Shown: positions 7,879-16,115, counted from the stretch's first letter. The stretch is 32,429 nucleotides of DNA from Minisyncoccota bacterium (GCA_017991395.1 JAGOQQ010000004.1:1-32429); one strand, 5' to 3'. Notes: generated from the letters alone by a model not told the origin. A program made the numbers and translations.

Positions 7879-7909
7879 AAATGAGCGGCGCCTATGGCGC
7901 CGCTCATTT
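7879..7909. terminator. Perfect 14-bp hairpin downstream of ftsZ
   Basis: Arms 7879-7892 and 7896-7909 are perfect complements around a 3-nt TAT loop, with the GC-rich core GAGCGGCGCC. On the plus strand T-rich sequence follows at once. On the minus strand, the ftsZ direction, a T-run comes after a short gap. It most likely ends ftsZ transcription and insulates trxB. Confidence 0.82.
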
Positions 7910-7919
7910 TTTAATTGTA

Positions 7920-7964
7920 TCCTTCCGCGCTAAGTCTGCGTCATGCCCGCGCAGTTCCGCGTCT
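7920..7964 (-). repeat. Post-stop degenerate repeat after ftsZ
   Basis: Directly after the ftsZ TAA, the minus strand reads AGACGCGGAACTGCGCGGG and then MGACGCAGACTT- and GCGCGGAAGG-like units. The same motif follows the stops of priA and frr in sense orientation. Confidence 0.6.
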
Positions 7965-9185
7965 TTACTTCTTTCCTCGTCGTAGAAATGCTGGAATTGC
8001 ACCCCAGTCATCTTCGCCCTCGTCGAGGTCTATGACTTCACCAATTTCTGGCTTAGGTTCTACTTTTTTTACAAAGCCATTTTCAGAATTGTCAGGAAGG
8101 GAATTGTGAATTTCTTTTTTGATGGGTTCACGAGATACCACAGGTCCTGTTGATTCTTCTTTCTTTTGTGAAAATACTTCTTGTTGCTGAGTTTTTGGAG
8201 CAGTGTTGAAAAGTGATCGGCGTGGGAGGTCTGTAGGGAATCCAGTCGCAATAACTGTGACTTTGATTTCGCCCTTTTTGAGTCTGTCGTCTCGGATTGC
8301 ACCAAAGATGACTTTTGCGTCTTTGTCGATTGATTCTGTGATGACTTGTGAGGCTTCTTGAACTTCGTTCAATGTGAGGTCTTCTCCTCCAGAAATCGCG
8401 TAGAGTACGCCACGAGCGCCATTTATAGATACTTCAAGGAGTGGTGAGTTGATTGCCATAAGAGCAGCTTGAGATGCACGATTTTCACCTGAAGCAGAGC
8501 CAATACCCATAAGTGCTGTTCCAGCGTCTGTCATGACGGCTTTGATGTCAGAGAAGTCCACGTTGATGATACCGGCAGTAGTGATGAGGTCAGAGATACC
8601 TTCAACAGCATGTCGAAGCACTTCGTCACACATAGCAAATGCTTCTTTGAGCCCAGTGTCTTTTCCAGCGATTGAGAGAAGTCGGTCGTTTGGAATAACG
8701 ATGATTGCATCAACTTCTTTTTCGAGTTCAGCGATACCTTGTTCAGCGAGTCGCATACGTTGTTGACCTTCAAAGAAAAATGGACGAGTGACAACACCAA
8801 CAGTGAGAATGCCTTGTTCTTTTGATGCACGCGCAATGATAGGTGCTGCACCTGTGCCTGTTCCTCCACCCATTCCGCACGCGATGAATACCATGTCTGC
8901 ACCTTTGATGACATCTTGGATTTCAGCTTTTGTTTCTTCGGCTGCTCGTTTTCCAACTTCTGGATTCATTCCCGCACCAAGACCTTTAGTAAGATTTTTT
9001 CCAATATGAATTTTTTTCTCAGCTTGCGAATAATGCAGATCTTGTGTATCTGTATTCATTGCAATAAACTCAACACCTTTTACTTTTGAACTAATCATGT
9101 GGTTGAGAGCGTTTTTTCCTGAACCCCCAACTCCAATTACCTTTATTCGTGCGAATGTCTCTATGTCTGGATTAATTTTTGCCAT
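7965..9185 (-). CDS. ftsZ: Cell division GTPase FtsZ
   Basis: A 406-residue tubulin homologue that polymerises into the division ring. The N-terminal GTP-binding part has GVGGSGKNALN (residues 18-28). The tubulin signature GGGTGTG is at 106-112. The catalytic T7-loop region is NVDFSDIKAVM, around 208-218. A variable acidic and basic linker of about 70 residues leads to the conserved tail IPAFLRRGKK, which binds FtsA. Length is ordinary. It is separated from ftsA by its own terminator, so at least part of its transcription must start in the 99-nt gap. No strong Shine-Dalgarno sequence precedes the ATG. Confidence 0.98.
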   Translation of the reverse strand: MAKINPDIETFARIKVIGVGGSGKNALNHMISSKVKGVEFIAMNTDTQDLHYSQAEKKIHIGKNLTKGLGAGMNPEVGKRAAEETKAEIQDVIKGADMVFIACGMGGGTGTGAAPIIARASKEQGILTVGVVTRPFFFEGQQRMRLAEQGIAELEKEVDAIIVIPNDRLLSIAGKDTGLKEAFAMCDEVLRHAVEGISDLITTAGIINVDFSDIKAVMTDAGTALMGIGSASGENRASQAALMAINSPLLEVSINGARGVLYAISGGEDLTLNEVQEASQVITESIDKDAKVIFGAIRDDRLKKGEIKVTVIATGFPTDLPRRSLFNTAPKTQQQEVFSQKKEESTGPVVSREPIKKEIHNSLPDNSENGFVKKVEPKPEIGEVIDLDEGEDDWGAIPAFLRRGKK

Positions 9186-9261
9186 ATGTATCTTTTAATT
9201 CTAGTAAATATCTGAACTCTGCTATAGGCATAATCATAGCAAAATAAGCCTAAAAAAGAAA

Positions 9262-9283
9262 ACAACCCTCAAAATGGGGTTGT
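9262..9283 (-). terminator. Terminator between ftsA and ftsZ
   Basis: On the minus strand ACAACCC (from 9283) pairs with GGGTTGT around an 8-nt loop and is followed by TTTTCTTTTTT. It begins at the ftsA stop codon, so it would cut ftsZ off from the upstream transcript, fully or partly. Confidence 0.8.
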
Positions 9284-9284
9284 A

Positions 9285-10454
9285 TTAGGGCAAAAGCTGG
9301 CGGATGAAATTTGAGGCTTGTTTTTTAAGGTTTTTCCACCATTCAGGCAGGGTACTGGTGCCCGATGGGTCATAGGCATTGTCATGGTTTACAACACACA
9401 ACCCAATCGCTGTCATCCATGAAGCGTCCTTTTGCTTGTTTTGTGAGTTATGAAAAAATTCCAATCCTCCAATCTTTGCGTGAAATTTCAAAGTCTCGCG
9501 CGCAATCTGTTCAATGTTTGGAATTTGAGAACCTCCACCTACTAAAATCGCTCCAGCAGGAAGTAATCCACTGCGACGTAGTTGTTTGAGATATCTATCA
9601 ATGAGTTCGAAAATGTCAGTGAGTCGTGCTTCGATTATTTCATCAAGTTTTCTTTTTGAAAAACTCGCCGGTGTAACTCCAACTTTAATAGCTTCTGCTT
9701 CTTCGGGTGAAATTCTAAAACCAAGTGCAATGTCAGAAGTGATGACGTTTGATCCGATTTGAAATACGTGTGTCGAGACCATCACGCCATTTTCAAATAC
9801 TCCGACTGATACAGTTTCTGCGCCGATATCAATCAAAATACATCCAAGCGCTTTTTGTTGATCAGAAAGTGTGACTGCACCTGATGCGAGTGGTGAGGCA
9901 ACAACATCGAGTACTTCTACTCCAGCTTCTGAAACAACATGAATAAACGATTTAATGTGTTGTTCGATACACGTAACAAAATGAGTTTTGACTTCGAGTT
10001 TGATACCTTTCATTCCTTCCGGTCTGCCATATATTTCTTTTCCATCAAGTAAGAATTTTACAGGAATAGTGTGGAGAATTTTTTTGTTTACAGACGAGAG
10101 GGATTGTTCGCTTTCGTCTATAGCTTTTGATATATCAAGCATCGTAACTTCACTGTCTGCCTTTGAGATGATTGCATTGCCTGTGCCATGCTCCGAGGAG
10201 AGACCAGTTGAGCTAATAGAAAGAGAGGCTTTTCGGATACGAATACCACTTTGACGCTCTGCTTCACCAATAGCCTTTTTGAGAGATTTAATGACTTCGT
10301 CTTCGTTGATGATATAGCCAAAGCGTAGACCACTCGTAGGAGCATATCCAGTAGCAATAATATGAGGCCACACACTACCTTTAGTGAGTTCTCCAATTGC
10401 GACGCGTATTCCTTGTGTGCCTATGTCGATTCCGACAGTGATATTTTTTGACAT
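9285..10454 (-). CDS. ftsA: Cell division actin-like protein FtsA
   Basis: A 389-residue actin-fold ATPase that tethers FtsZ to the membrane. The phosphate-1 motif is VGIDIGTQGI (residues 7-16). The second phosphate loop is LIDIGAETVSVGVF, and the adenosine motif is ILVGGGSQIPNIEQ. The KGIKLEVKTHFVTC stretch belongs to the SHS2-like 1C domain that distinguishes FtsA from MreB and DnaK. The tail PEWWKNLKKQASNFIRQLLP is a plausible amphipathic membrane-targeting helix. ATG 10454 is chosen over an in-frame ATG at 10481: it starts exactly before the conserved N-terminus, and CATACT lies 6 nt upstream. It follows ybeY by 47 nt. Confidence 0.96.
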   Translation of the reverse strand: MSKNITVGIDIGTQGIRVAIGELTKGSVWPHIIATGYAPTSGLRFGYIINEDEVIKSLKKAIGEAERQSGIRIRKASLSISSTGLSSEHGTGNAIISKADSEVTMLDISKAIDESEQSLSSVNKKILHTIPVKFLLDGKEIYGRPEGMKGIKLEVKTHFVTCIEQHIKSFIHVVSEAGVEVLDVVASPLASGAVTLSDQQKALGCILIDIGAETVSVGVFENGVMVSTHVFQIGSNVITSDIALGFRISPEEAEAIKVGVTPASFSKRKLDEIIEARLTDIFELIDRYLKQLRRSGLLPAGAILVGGGSQIPNIEQIARETLKFHAKIGGLEFFHNSQNKQKDASWMTAIGLCVVNHDNAYDPSGTSTLPEWWKNLKKQASNFIRQLLP

Positions 10455-10501
10455 TGAGATAGTATGAGAAAAAAATATCAAAATCTCGCTCGCGTAGAAA
10501 A

Positions 10502-10900
10502 TTATTTTCGTGGAAGTACACCGAGCTTCTTTTGATATTTTATTTCTTCACTATCCATTGTACTACCATGATCGTATCCTTTCAAATGAAGCATTCCGTG
10601 GATAAGTAAATATGCCAAGAAATTTTCGTAACTACGTTCAAATTCTTTTGCGTCTTTGCGAACTTTTTTTAGGTTGATGACAATTTCACCTGAACTTTCT
10701 GTGAGAGGGAAACTCAAAATATTTGTTGCATAGTCTTTGTCGCGAAATTGTTTATTGAGCTTTCGACACAATGCGTCGCCCGCAAACATAATAGAGAGCT
10801 CGTACTTTTTTCCCAAAATGGTGTTTTTGAAATCAAGAAAAGACAAGCGTGGAAGCTTGTCTTTCGTGGTTATCTTTACGTTGAGTGTCTCGTCAGACAT
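10502..10900 (-). CDS. ybeY: Endoribonuclease YbeY (rRNA maturation)
   Basis: A 132-residue single-domain zinc endoribonuclease of the UPF0054 family, involved in 16S rRNA 3'-end maturation and ribosome quality control. The metal-binding signature HGMLHLKGYDH is at residues 101-111, giving His101, His105 and His111. RDKDYATNILSFP (53-65) is the second conserved block. The ATG at 10900 is preferred over the TTG at 10921, which would overlap bS21; with the ATG the gap is 7 nt. The pairing with bS21 puts two small-subunit factors in one unit ahead of ftsA. Confidence 0.95.
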   Translation of the reverse strand: MSDETLNVKITTKDKLPRLSFLDFKNTILGKKYELSIMFAGDALCRKLNKQFRDKDYATNILSFPLTESSGEIVINLKKVRKDAKEFERSYENFLAYLLIHGMLHLKGYDHGSTMDSEEIKYQKKLGVLPRK

Positions 10901-10907
10901 ATAGTAG

Positions 10908-11141
10908 TTATCTTCGTTCAATTACTTTTCCGAGTTTCTTGAGGTGCTCAATTTCTTTTCTTCGTGCCATTTTCTTGAGGGCGGCGTTCTTTTGAGCGAG
11001 TTTTGATGAAGCGCGTTGGTTGTATCGCTTTGACTTAACTTTTTGGAGAATTCCAGATTCTTGTACACGACGTGTAAAACGGCGAAGGGTGTTCGCGTTG
11101 TTTTCGTTTGCGTTTTTCTTGATTTCTATTACGGTTGCCAT
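10908..11141 (-). CDS. rpsU: Small ribosomal subunit protein bS21
   Basis: A 77-residue, very basic protein (many Lys and Arg) matching bS21, which sits near the 16S rRNA 3' end and affects initiation. Hallmarks are NTLRRFTRRVQESGIL (about residues 18-33) and a basic helix ending in a coiled, charged tail. ATG 11141 begins the conserved MATVIEIKKN; an in-frame ATG at 11168 adds an unconserved nonapeptide. TATTCT with an upstream TG lies 10 nt before the ATG on the minus strand. It is slightly longer than the E. coli protein (71 residues). Confidence 0.93.
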   Translation of the reverse strand: MATVIEIKKNANENNANTLRRFTRRVQESGILQKVKSKRYNQRASSKLAQKNAALKKMARRKEIEHLKKLGKVIERR

Positions 11142-11159
11142 ATGTGGAAATAGAATAAC

Positions 11160-11222
11160 ATAAGTCACGAACTAACGCAAACTGTACGCTGACTTACGCA
11201 TTCTGAACTCTCAGCTGGGCTC
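11160..11222. repeat. Degenerate ACGCnnACT-type repeat tract
   Basis: Plus-strand units such as ACGAACTAACGCAAACT and GTACGCTGACTTACGC resemble the post-stop repeats elsewhere. Here the orientation is antisense to both flanking genes, so it breaks the strand rule seen at ftsZ, priA, frr and rseP. Confidence 0.45.
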
Positions 11223-11290
11223 AAATTAAAAGGGAAGTGGAGCTTTCTAACGTTTCTGAAAAATTCATAAATCTTGCGTTTCAGAATCAA

Positions 11291-11320
11291 CAAAGAAAAA
11301 GAGCCGCTTATTGAGCGGCC
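11291..11320 (-). terminator. Terminator of the unknown 217-residue gene
   Basis: Inverted arms GCCGCT (11302-11307) and AGCGGC (11313-11318) around a 5-nt loop. On the minus strand they are followed by a T-rich tract (11291-11300). It lies just past the stop of the gene ending at 11327. Confidence 0.85.
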
Positions 11321-11326
11321 CGTTAA

Positions 11327-11980
11327 TCACGAGGGGTTTTTTTCTATTCTAATCATACCATTCGTAGTATCTACGCTTATGGTGATTTTATGACGTTCTT
11401 TGCTGTCATTAAAATCTGTCCCAGAAATCACAATTGAGTCAACTTTTGTTTGTGAAAGGATATCCTTAATTTGGTTTTCAAGAACCAAATTGACGCTTTC
11501 TGAGTCTATCTGTCCATATGTCCGGGTACTCTTTTTCGTCACTTGTTCAGGAGTTAGGTCTTTAGTCATCTTTGCCTTGACGACGTACCCGGCCTTCCAT
11601 TGCTCGTTGTGTTCCAGAGTCAGTACTGCTTTGTCGTCTTTGATTGTGAGGCAGGGGTAATATTCCTTGCCATAACGGATATAGGGCGAGCCGAACGCAA
11701 CAAAATCGATCTTCGTTTTGTAGTCGGAGCGGTTTTCTTTTGCTACCGTGGAGAGCAGATCGAAGATGTCTGCGGGCCCCGCTGCTCCTTGCACTTTCGC
11801 GCGGCAAATAGATTCAAGGATATCTTCTGTGGAATAATGGTCCATTAGAGTACGAACCATAAGTTGTCTACCTAGGGTTGATTCTTCTACTGGAGGAAAG
11901 TTTGTGTCATTGAGGTCTGAATCCTCAATCAGAACTCCTGTTTGCGCACAGAGTTCGGTTAATGTGATTTTTTTTCCCAT
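11327..11980 (-). CDS. Unknown soluble protein
   Basis: A 217-residue, hydrophilic protein of no family I recognise. It has no signal peptide, membrane segment or obvious catalytic motif. The N-terminal third (residues 1-80) looks helical. A middle part (about 90-130) has alternating aromatic and charged residues (FGSPYIRYGKEYYPCLTI) that suggest beta structure. The last 70 residues are rich in beta-branched residues. The gene is monocistronic: it has its own consensus promoter, a leader of about 105 nt and its own terminator, unlike the leaderless housekeeping genes. That could mark a regulated or acquired gene. No function is proposed. Confidence 0.8.
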   Translation of the reverse strand: MGKKITLTELCAQTGVLIEDSDLNDTNFPPVEESTLGRQLMVRTLMDHYSTEDILESICRAKVQGAAGPADIFDLLSTVAKENRSDYKTKIDFVAFGSPYIRYGKEYYPCLTIKDDKAVLTLEHNEQWKAGYVVKAKMTKDLTPEQVTKKSTRTYGQIDSESVNLVLENQIKDILSQTKVDSIVISGTDFNDSKERHKITISVDTTNGMIRIEKNPS

Positions 11981-12092
11981 TTTTTTGATTATTAGGTTTG
12001 CATTATTGCTCTATAGAAACCAATAATTGATGTCCAGAGAGCAAAATACAAAACAAGATAATCAAATATCAAAGAACCATACTATTTTTTAT

Positions 12093-12120
12093 ACTATATC
12101 ATACTATAACTATTTGTCAA
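12093..12120 (-). promoter_or_regulatory. Consensus promoter of the unknown 217-residue gene
   Basis: On the minus strand TTGACA (12120-12115), a 16-nt spacer and TATAGT (12098-12093), with TGA just before the -10. The predicted start near 12086 leaves a leader of about 105 nt. Several overlapping TATACT-like and TATAGT-like words surround it. Confidence 0.8.
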
Positions 12121-12172
12121 TACTAACTCTCTGGTGGATACATTCAGAACTCTATATTGCTTCAAATTAAAT

Positions 12173-12205
12173 TAGTCAGCGTCCAGTCTGCGTAAAGTCC
12201 GCGTC
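12173..12205 (-). repeat. Post-stop degenerate repeat after priA
   Basis: Immediately after the priA TAA, the minus strand reads GACGCGGACTTTACGCAG and then ACTGGACGCTGACT. The first ten bases nearly equal those after the ftsZ stop. Confidence 0.6.
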
Positions 12206-14149
12206 TTATAGGACATCATCCGGATCAACAATAATCCTCATATATGGAGGTTGTTGTGTGAGTAGCCGAGAAAGCGTTGGATTGAGACGGCCTTTTTTTG
12301 AAATACTTGAAAGTGTCCATTCTAGACGCGGAACCTTGAGAACAAGTGTGAGCATATATATGTCGCCGATTCGCTTGATAAACGAATTGCAGTACTCACC
12401 TTCAAAATCCTTGAATTCTTCATTGAGCCGAATTTGCTCTTTTTCAACAGCAGGCAGATTGCCCGAAACAGAGAGCTTGATGATTGTAGACCACGGAGGG
12501 TACTTGAGAATTTTACGAATTTTTAGTTCTTCACGATACAGCTCGAGAAGATTGCTTCCAATAAATGCTTTGAGCACATCATTTTCTGGATACTTCGTTT
12601 GAATGATTGTTATGTTTTCAGAAAGATTGTGAAGGGTATATAGTACAAACAATGCTTTTTCGTTTATTCGAAAACTTGGAATTGAAAATAAAGAATCAAA
12701 AGACACCACGGCAGTGAGTCGTACTTTGTGTTTCAAATAATTGAACAAGACCTCAGTTCCAAGAGCGATGGCACGTTCTTCTTTGTAAAATTGTTTTGCG
12801 AGCGCGTCACCTTTTTTGCGAGTTGAAACTGTGTCTTTGTCGAACACATAAAGAGGTACGTCAGGGAAAAGAGCTTTGATTTCTTCGAGTACTCGCTCGG
12901 TGCCGATTCCAAGCGGTGCGAGATTCCAGCTCCCACATACTCCACAGTTCATATGACTATCAGATTCTTCACCACATTTGTTGCACATAAATACTCTTGA
13001 TTCAGGAGTCGCACCTTTGTAGAGGACCAGCGGAGCGTTGCATTTTGGACATGGAAGAGTGGTCCCGCAGTCGTTGCAGACAGTGAGTGGCGCGAGGCCT
13101 TTTCGAAGTGCAAATAGCGCACAGTGTCCTGTGTGGTCAAGTGTTTTTTTGATTTCAGATATAAGCTCATCCGAAAGTGCACGCCATTCTATTTTGCGAG
13201 TTTGCCTAAATCCGACTTCATTTTTTTCTCGACGAGTATCGACAAGTCGAAGTCGCTCACTTGAAGACATTCGAAATGTTGGTGGTGCGACTTCACCGAG
13301 TTCTCCGCTGTCTTTTCGCAAAAGTGTTTCGGGACGAAGTAGTGTGTCGCCAAGAATGAATTTCATTTTTGCATGCCGTGCATACAGCTCTGCAAATATT
13401 CGCGCATCTATATATGGACGACGAAGGGATTTGAATGCACTCGAACTTTCTCGCTCAATGATGAGTGTGCCAAGATCGTGACGTGGAATTCCTAAGAATC
13501 CTGGAGTGATGAGTAGAAGTACAGGATGAGTTTCTGCACGAAGTTTTTTTAGATGTTCAAGCTGTGTGATTTCGCGTTCGTCACTATGAAAAATAAACGT
13601 GTACTCTTCGATTCCTTTTTTGAGTGCGTCTTGATAGTGTTCGATATCGTGAATTGTGGGAAGGCAGATTATGACTGATTGCTTTTTTGCAAAAGATTCA
13701 CGAACAAATGTTTTGTAGTATGAAATTCGGTCATCAAAAGATGCTTGGAAGATGAGTCGTTCACTCATGATGCCGTCATCAACAATTTCTTTGTATTCAA
13801 TTTTTTTCTGTGCTGGTTCTTTGAGAAGTGTTTCCGACAAAAGTGAAGAGAGGATGATGCCAGTGTGAGATGCGAGATAGTCTTTGATTTCTTTGACTGC
13901 TGAAAGAAATGCCGGAGGAAGTGAAGATGGTCCTTTGACTTTGTCTATTTTCTTCATAACAAAGCTTGCTGATTTTACGTCAGCCTTTTCGACTTCTGCA
14001 TCACCACAGTCGATCACAATTCCGGAGATATATTTTTTTCGAACAGGAATACTCACAATATCTCCGATATCAACTTCTTTGGCAGTAAAGTATGTCAGGT
14101 GTTCTTTTGTCATCCCTTTGGCTAGAGGAAGTACCTTGACGACTTTCAT
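12206..14149 (-). CDS. priA: PriA-like primosomal protein with degenerate helicase motifs
   Basis: A 647-residue homologue of PriA, the replication-restart factor. The family is shown by the eight-cysteine zinc module: C358, C361, C367, C370, then C389, C392, C402 and C405. The N-terminal DNA-binding barrel (LAKGMTKEHLTYF, GDIVSIPVRKK) and the C-terminal ALKYPPW-like block (KILKYPPWSTIIKL) also match. The ATPase motifs do not. The Walker A position reads IFQASFDDRISYY (133-145), the DEEH box is ERES (232-235), and the ATPS and arginine-finger motifs are also lost. So it probably binds DNA or partners without unwinding. ATG 14149 is preferred over 14191 because it begins the conserved MKVVKVLPLA and has TATGCT 12 nt upstream. 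Confidence 0.88.
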   Translation of the reverse strand: MKVVKVLPLAKGMTKEHLTYFTAKEVDIGDIVSIPVRKKYISGIVIDCGDAEVEKADVKSASFVMKKIDKVKGPSSLPPAFLSAVKEIKDYLASHTGIILSSLLSETLLKEPAQKKIEYKEIVDDGIMSERLIFQASFDDRISYYKTFVRESFAKKQSVIICLPTIHDIEHYQDALKKGIEEYTFIFHSDEREITQLEHLKKLRAETHPVLLLITPGFLGIPRHDLGTLIIERESSSAFKSLRRPYIDARIFAELYARHAKMKFILGDTLLRPETLLRKDSGELGEVAPPTFRMSSSERLRLVDTRREKNEVGFRQTRKIEWRALSDELISEIKKTLDHTGHCALFALRKGLAPLTVCNDCGTTLPCPKCNAPLVLYKGATPESRVFMCNKCGEESDSHMNCGVCGSWNLAPLGIGTERVLEEIKALFPDVPLYVFDKDTVSTRKKGDALAKQFYKEERAIALGTEVLFNYLKHKVRLTAVVSFDSLFSIPSFRINEKALFVLYTLHNLSENITIIQTKYPENDVLKAFIGSNLLELYREELKIRKILKYPPWSTIIKLSVSGNLPAVEKEQIRLNEEFKDFEGEYCNSFIKRIGDIYMLTLVLKVPRLEWTLSSISKKGRLNPTLSRLLTQQPPYMRIIVDPDDVL

Positions 14150-14161
14150 TAATAGTAGCCT

Positions 14162-14167
14162 AGCATA
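14162..14167 (-). promoter_or_regulatory. Candidate -10 (TATGCT) of priA
   Basis: On the minus strand TATGCT lies 12 nt before the ATG at 14149, in the gap divergent from mreB. There is no -35 match. The predicted leader is about 5 nt. Confidence 0.35.
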
Positions 14168-14254
14168 TTTAAAACGTTTCGGGAGCTTCACGTGGTCGTA
14201 TCTTCATTGCACAATATTTCACCTCACGCGAACCCTATTTTTTGATGAAAAATA

Positions 14255-14263
14255 TGCTATACT
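14255..14263 (+). promoter_or_regulatory. Extended -10 (TGCTATACT) of mreB
   Basis: TATACT at 14258-14263 with an upstream TGC. The distance to the mreB ATG is 22 nt, giving a leader of about 15 nt. This is among the longer spacings of the TATACT class. Confidence 0.55.
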
Positions 14264-14285
14264 GACCCCACTAATACTCTTTGTT

Positions 14286-15299
14286 ATGGGACTTTTTTCT
14301 AAGAAAATCGGTATTGATCTCGGTACCGCTAATACGCTTGTATTTATTCCCGGCAAAGGGATTGTTTTGAATGAGCCTTCTGTGGTCGCAGTATCTGAGG
14401 TGGACAACAAGATTTTGGCAATCGGAATTGACGCAAAAGAAATGATCGGGCGAACTCCGGAGAGTATCATTGCGTATAGACCACTCAAAGACGGCGTAAT
14501 TGCAGATTATCGTATCACCGAAGCGATGCTTCGCTATTTCATCACAAAAGCACTCGGGCCGTACAATCTTTTTAAGCCTGACGTGATGGTATCTGTTCCG
14601 GCAGGTGTGACTTCGACAGAAAGACGTGCGGTAATCGAAGCGACAATCAAAGCGGGTGCGCGAAATGCGTACGTGGTCAAAGAGCCAATCTTGGCGGCAA
14701 TTGGGGCAGGTATTCCAATTCAACAATCGCTTGGACATATGATTGTGGACATTGGCGGAGGTACGACAGACGTCGCGGTAATTTCGCTCGGAGGAATCGT
14801 GGCATCAACCTCTGTAAAATGTGCAGGAAATAAAATTGATCAAGCGATTGCGGACTATATTAAAAAAACATTCAATCTCGCAATTGGAGACAAGACAGCT
14901 GAATATGTGAAAATCAAAATCGGCGCAGCGGTGCCACTTGAAGAAGAGCTCACAATCACAATCAAAGGACGAGATTTCATCCAAGGTCTTCCGCGTTCGG
15001 TACAAATTTCAACAAATGAAATTGTTCGCGCCATCGACAAAGAACTTCGCAATATCATCAAAGCTATCAAAGACGTCCTCCAAGAAACTCCGCCTGAACT
15101 TGCGTCAGATATCATTGATCAAGGTATAATCATGACAGGAGGCACATCAGAACTTCGTGGTCTTCCAGAACTCGTGTATCGCAAGACCGGCGTAAAAGCA
15201 GTACTTGCCGATGAAGCACTTTTTTGTGTTGCAAAGGGAACTGGAATTGCACTTGAGCACTTGGATACATACAAGAAAGCGATTATCACTAAAAAATAA
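14286..15299 (+). CDS. mreB: Rod-shape determining actin MreB
   Basis: A 337-residue bacterial actin that guides peripheral peptidoglycan synthesis. Motifs: KIGIDLGTANTLVF (phosphate 1, residues 7-20), VDIGGGTTDVAVISLGG (phosphate 2), and MTGGTSELRGLPELV (adenosine). Length and sequence are typical. The open frame runs far upstream to 13884, but the upstream part lies over priA in antisense. ATG 14286, which begins MGLFSKKIGIDLG as in other MreBs, is the true start. No mreC or mreD follows; the next gene is holB-like, 6 nt on, forming an operon. Presence of MreB, FtsZ, FtsA and MltG implies a cell wall. Confidence 0.97.
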   Translation: MGLFSKKIGIDLGTANTLVFIPGKGIVLNEPSVVAVSEVDNKILAIGIDAKEMIGRTPESIIAYRPLKDGVIADYRITEAMLRYFITKALGPYNLFKPDVMVSVPAGVTSTERRAVIEATIKAGARNAYVVKEPILAAIGAGIPIQQSLGHMIVDIGGGTTDVAVISLGGIVASTSVKCAGNKIDQAIADYIKKTFNLAIGDKTAEYVKIKIGAAVPLEEELTITIKGRDFIQGLPRSVQISTNEIVRAIDKELRNIIKAIKDVLQETPPELASDIIDQGIIMTGGTSELRGLPELVYRKTGVKAVLADEALFCVAKGTGIALEHLDTYKKAIITKK

Positions 15300-15305
15300 T
15301 TGTGT

Positions 15306-15995
15306 ATGAAAGAGACGTGTGATATTTATTTTGAAAATACGATGCATCATGCGTATTGCATCGAAGGTACGCGTGATTCAACACAATTTCTCGAAGAGTA
15401 TGTAAAAACACTTTTCAAATCTTCGGCACACGTACTCGTCAAAAGCTACGCACTTTTCACCGTGGATGATGCACGAGACATTTCAAAGAATTCGTCATTT
15501 TCCGCCACAGCCGAAACTCCGCATGTGGAAATAGTGTATGCAGATTCTTTTTCACCTGAAGCACAAAATGCACTATTGAAGGCAATCGAAGAACCCGCAC
15601 ATTATACTCATTATATTTTTGTAACTCCTCGATTAAGTCGTGTGCTTCCGACAATATTGTCGCGAAGTGTTTCGTTTTCACTGATGGATACTTCTATTTC
15701 AAACACAGATGAAATTGAAATGAAAGAATTTCTTGGGGGTGGAAGATCAAGTCGCATGCTGATTGTTGCGCGGTACTTGAAAGATTTGGAGGATGAAGAA
15801 GGAGAGACTTCTCGTCGCGCACTTGATACATTTTTTGAAAAATTGATTGTGTATATTTCTGGCACACATTCAGAGATGAAATCGCAGGCGCTTTTGACAG
15901 TAATGAATGCACGGAAGTATATTCGCGACAAAGGTTCCTCTCAAAAAATGATTGCAGAATATGTGGCACTTTTGATACCGGAGCATTTTAAATAA
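15306..15995 (+). CDS. holB: DNA polymerase III delta-prime-like clamp-loader subunit
   Basis: A 229-residue AAA+ fold fragment of the clamp loader. The decisive block is SPEAQNALLKAIEEP (about residues 82-96), followed by IFVTPRLSRVLPTILSR with the arginine-finger SRC-like position reading SRS. There is no P-loop, as expected for delta-prime-type subunits, and the protein is much shorter than E. coli HolB (334 residues), lacking most of the C-terminal collar domain. ATG 15306 is chosen over the in-frame TTG at 15300, which touches the mreB stop. Other clamp-loader subunits are not in the window. Identity as delta-prime rather than a truncated DnaX is likely but not certain. Confidence 0.82.
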   Translation: MKETCDIYFENTMHHAYCIEGTRDSTQFLEEYVKTLFKSSAHVLVKSYALFTVDDARDISKNSSFSATAETPHVEIVYADSFSPEAQNALLKAIEEPAHYTHYIFVTPRLSRVLPTILSRSVSFSLMDTSISNTDEIEMKEFLGGGRSSRMLIVARYLKDLEDEEGETSRRALDTFFEKLIVYISGTHSEMKSQALLTVMNARKYIRDKGSSQKMIAEYVALLIPEHFK

Positions 15996-16055
15996 ATAAA
16001 AGAGTGGGATATACTAGAACATGGGAACACGAGAACATAGAACACTGAATTGAAG

Positions 16056-16095
16056 CCTCCCATTGAGGGGAGGTGCCCGCAGGGCGGAGGGGTAA
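16056..16095. repeat. Twin-hairpin palindrome (CCTCCC...GGGAGG, GCCCGCAGGGC)
   Basis: Hairpin 1 pairs 16056-16061 with 16068-16073. Hairpin 2 pairs GCCC (16075-16078) with GGGC (16082-16085) across GCA. It ends GGAGGGGTAA. The layout resembles small dispersed palindromes known in many bacterial genomes. The mirrored block CTTACCCCTCC begins at 16161. Confidence 0.6.
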
Positions 16096-16115
16096 AAGAT
16101 TTGATTTTGTATTGT

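Noticed and set aside
8531-8956. 141-codon minus-strand ORF inside ftsZ
   Set aside because: It is an alternative-frame shadow of a highly conserved gene with skewed composition.
13038-13481. 147-codon plus-strand ORF opposite priA
   Set aside because: Antisense shadow, Ser- and Arg-rich with no promoter or start context.
13884-14285. Long N-terminal extension of MreB
   Set aside because: The open frame upstream runs antisense over priA; the promoter and conserved MreB start lie at 14286.
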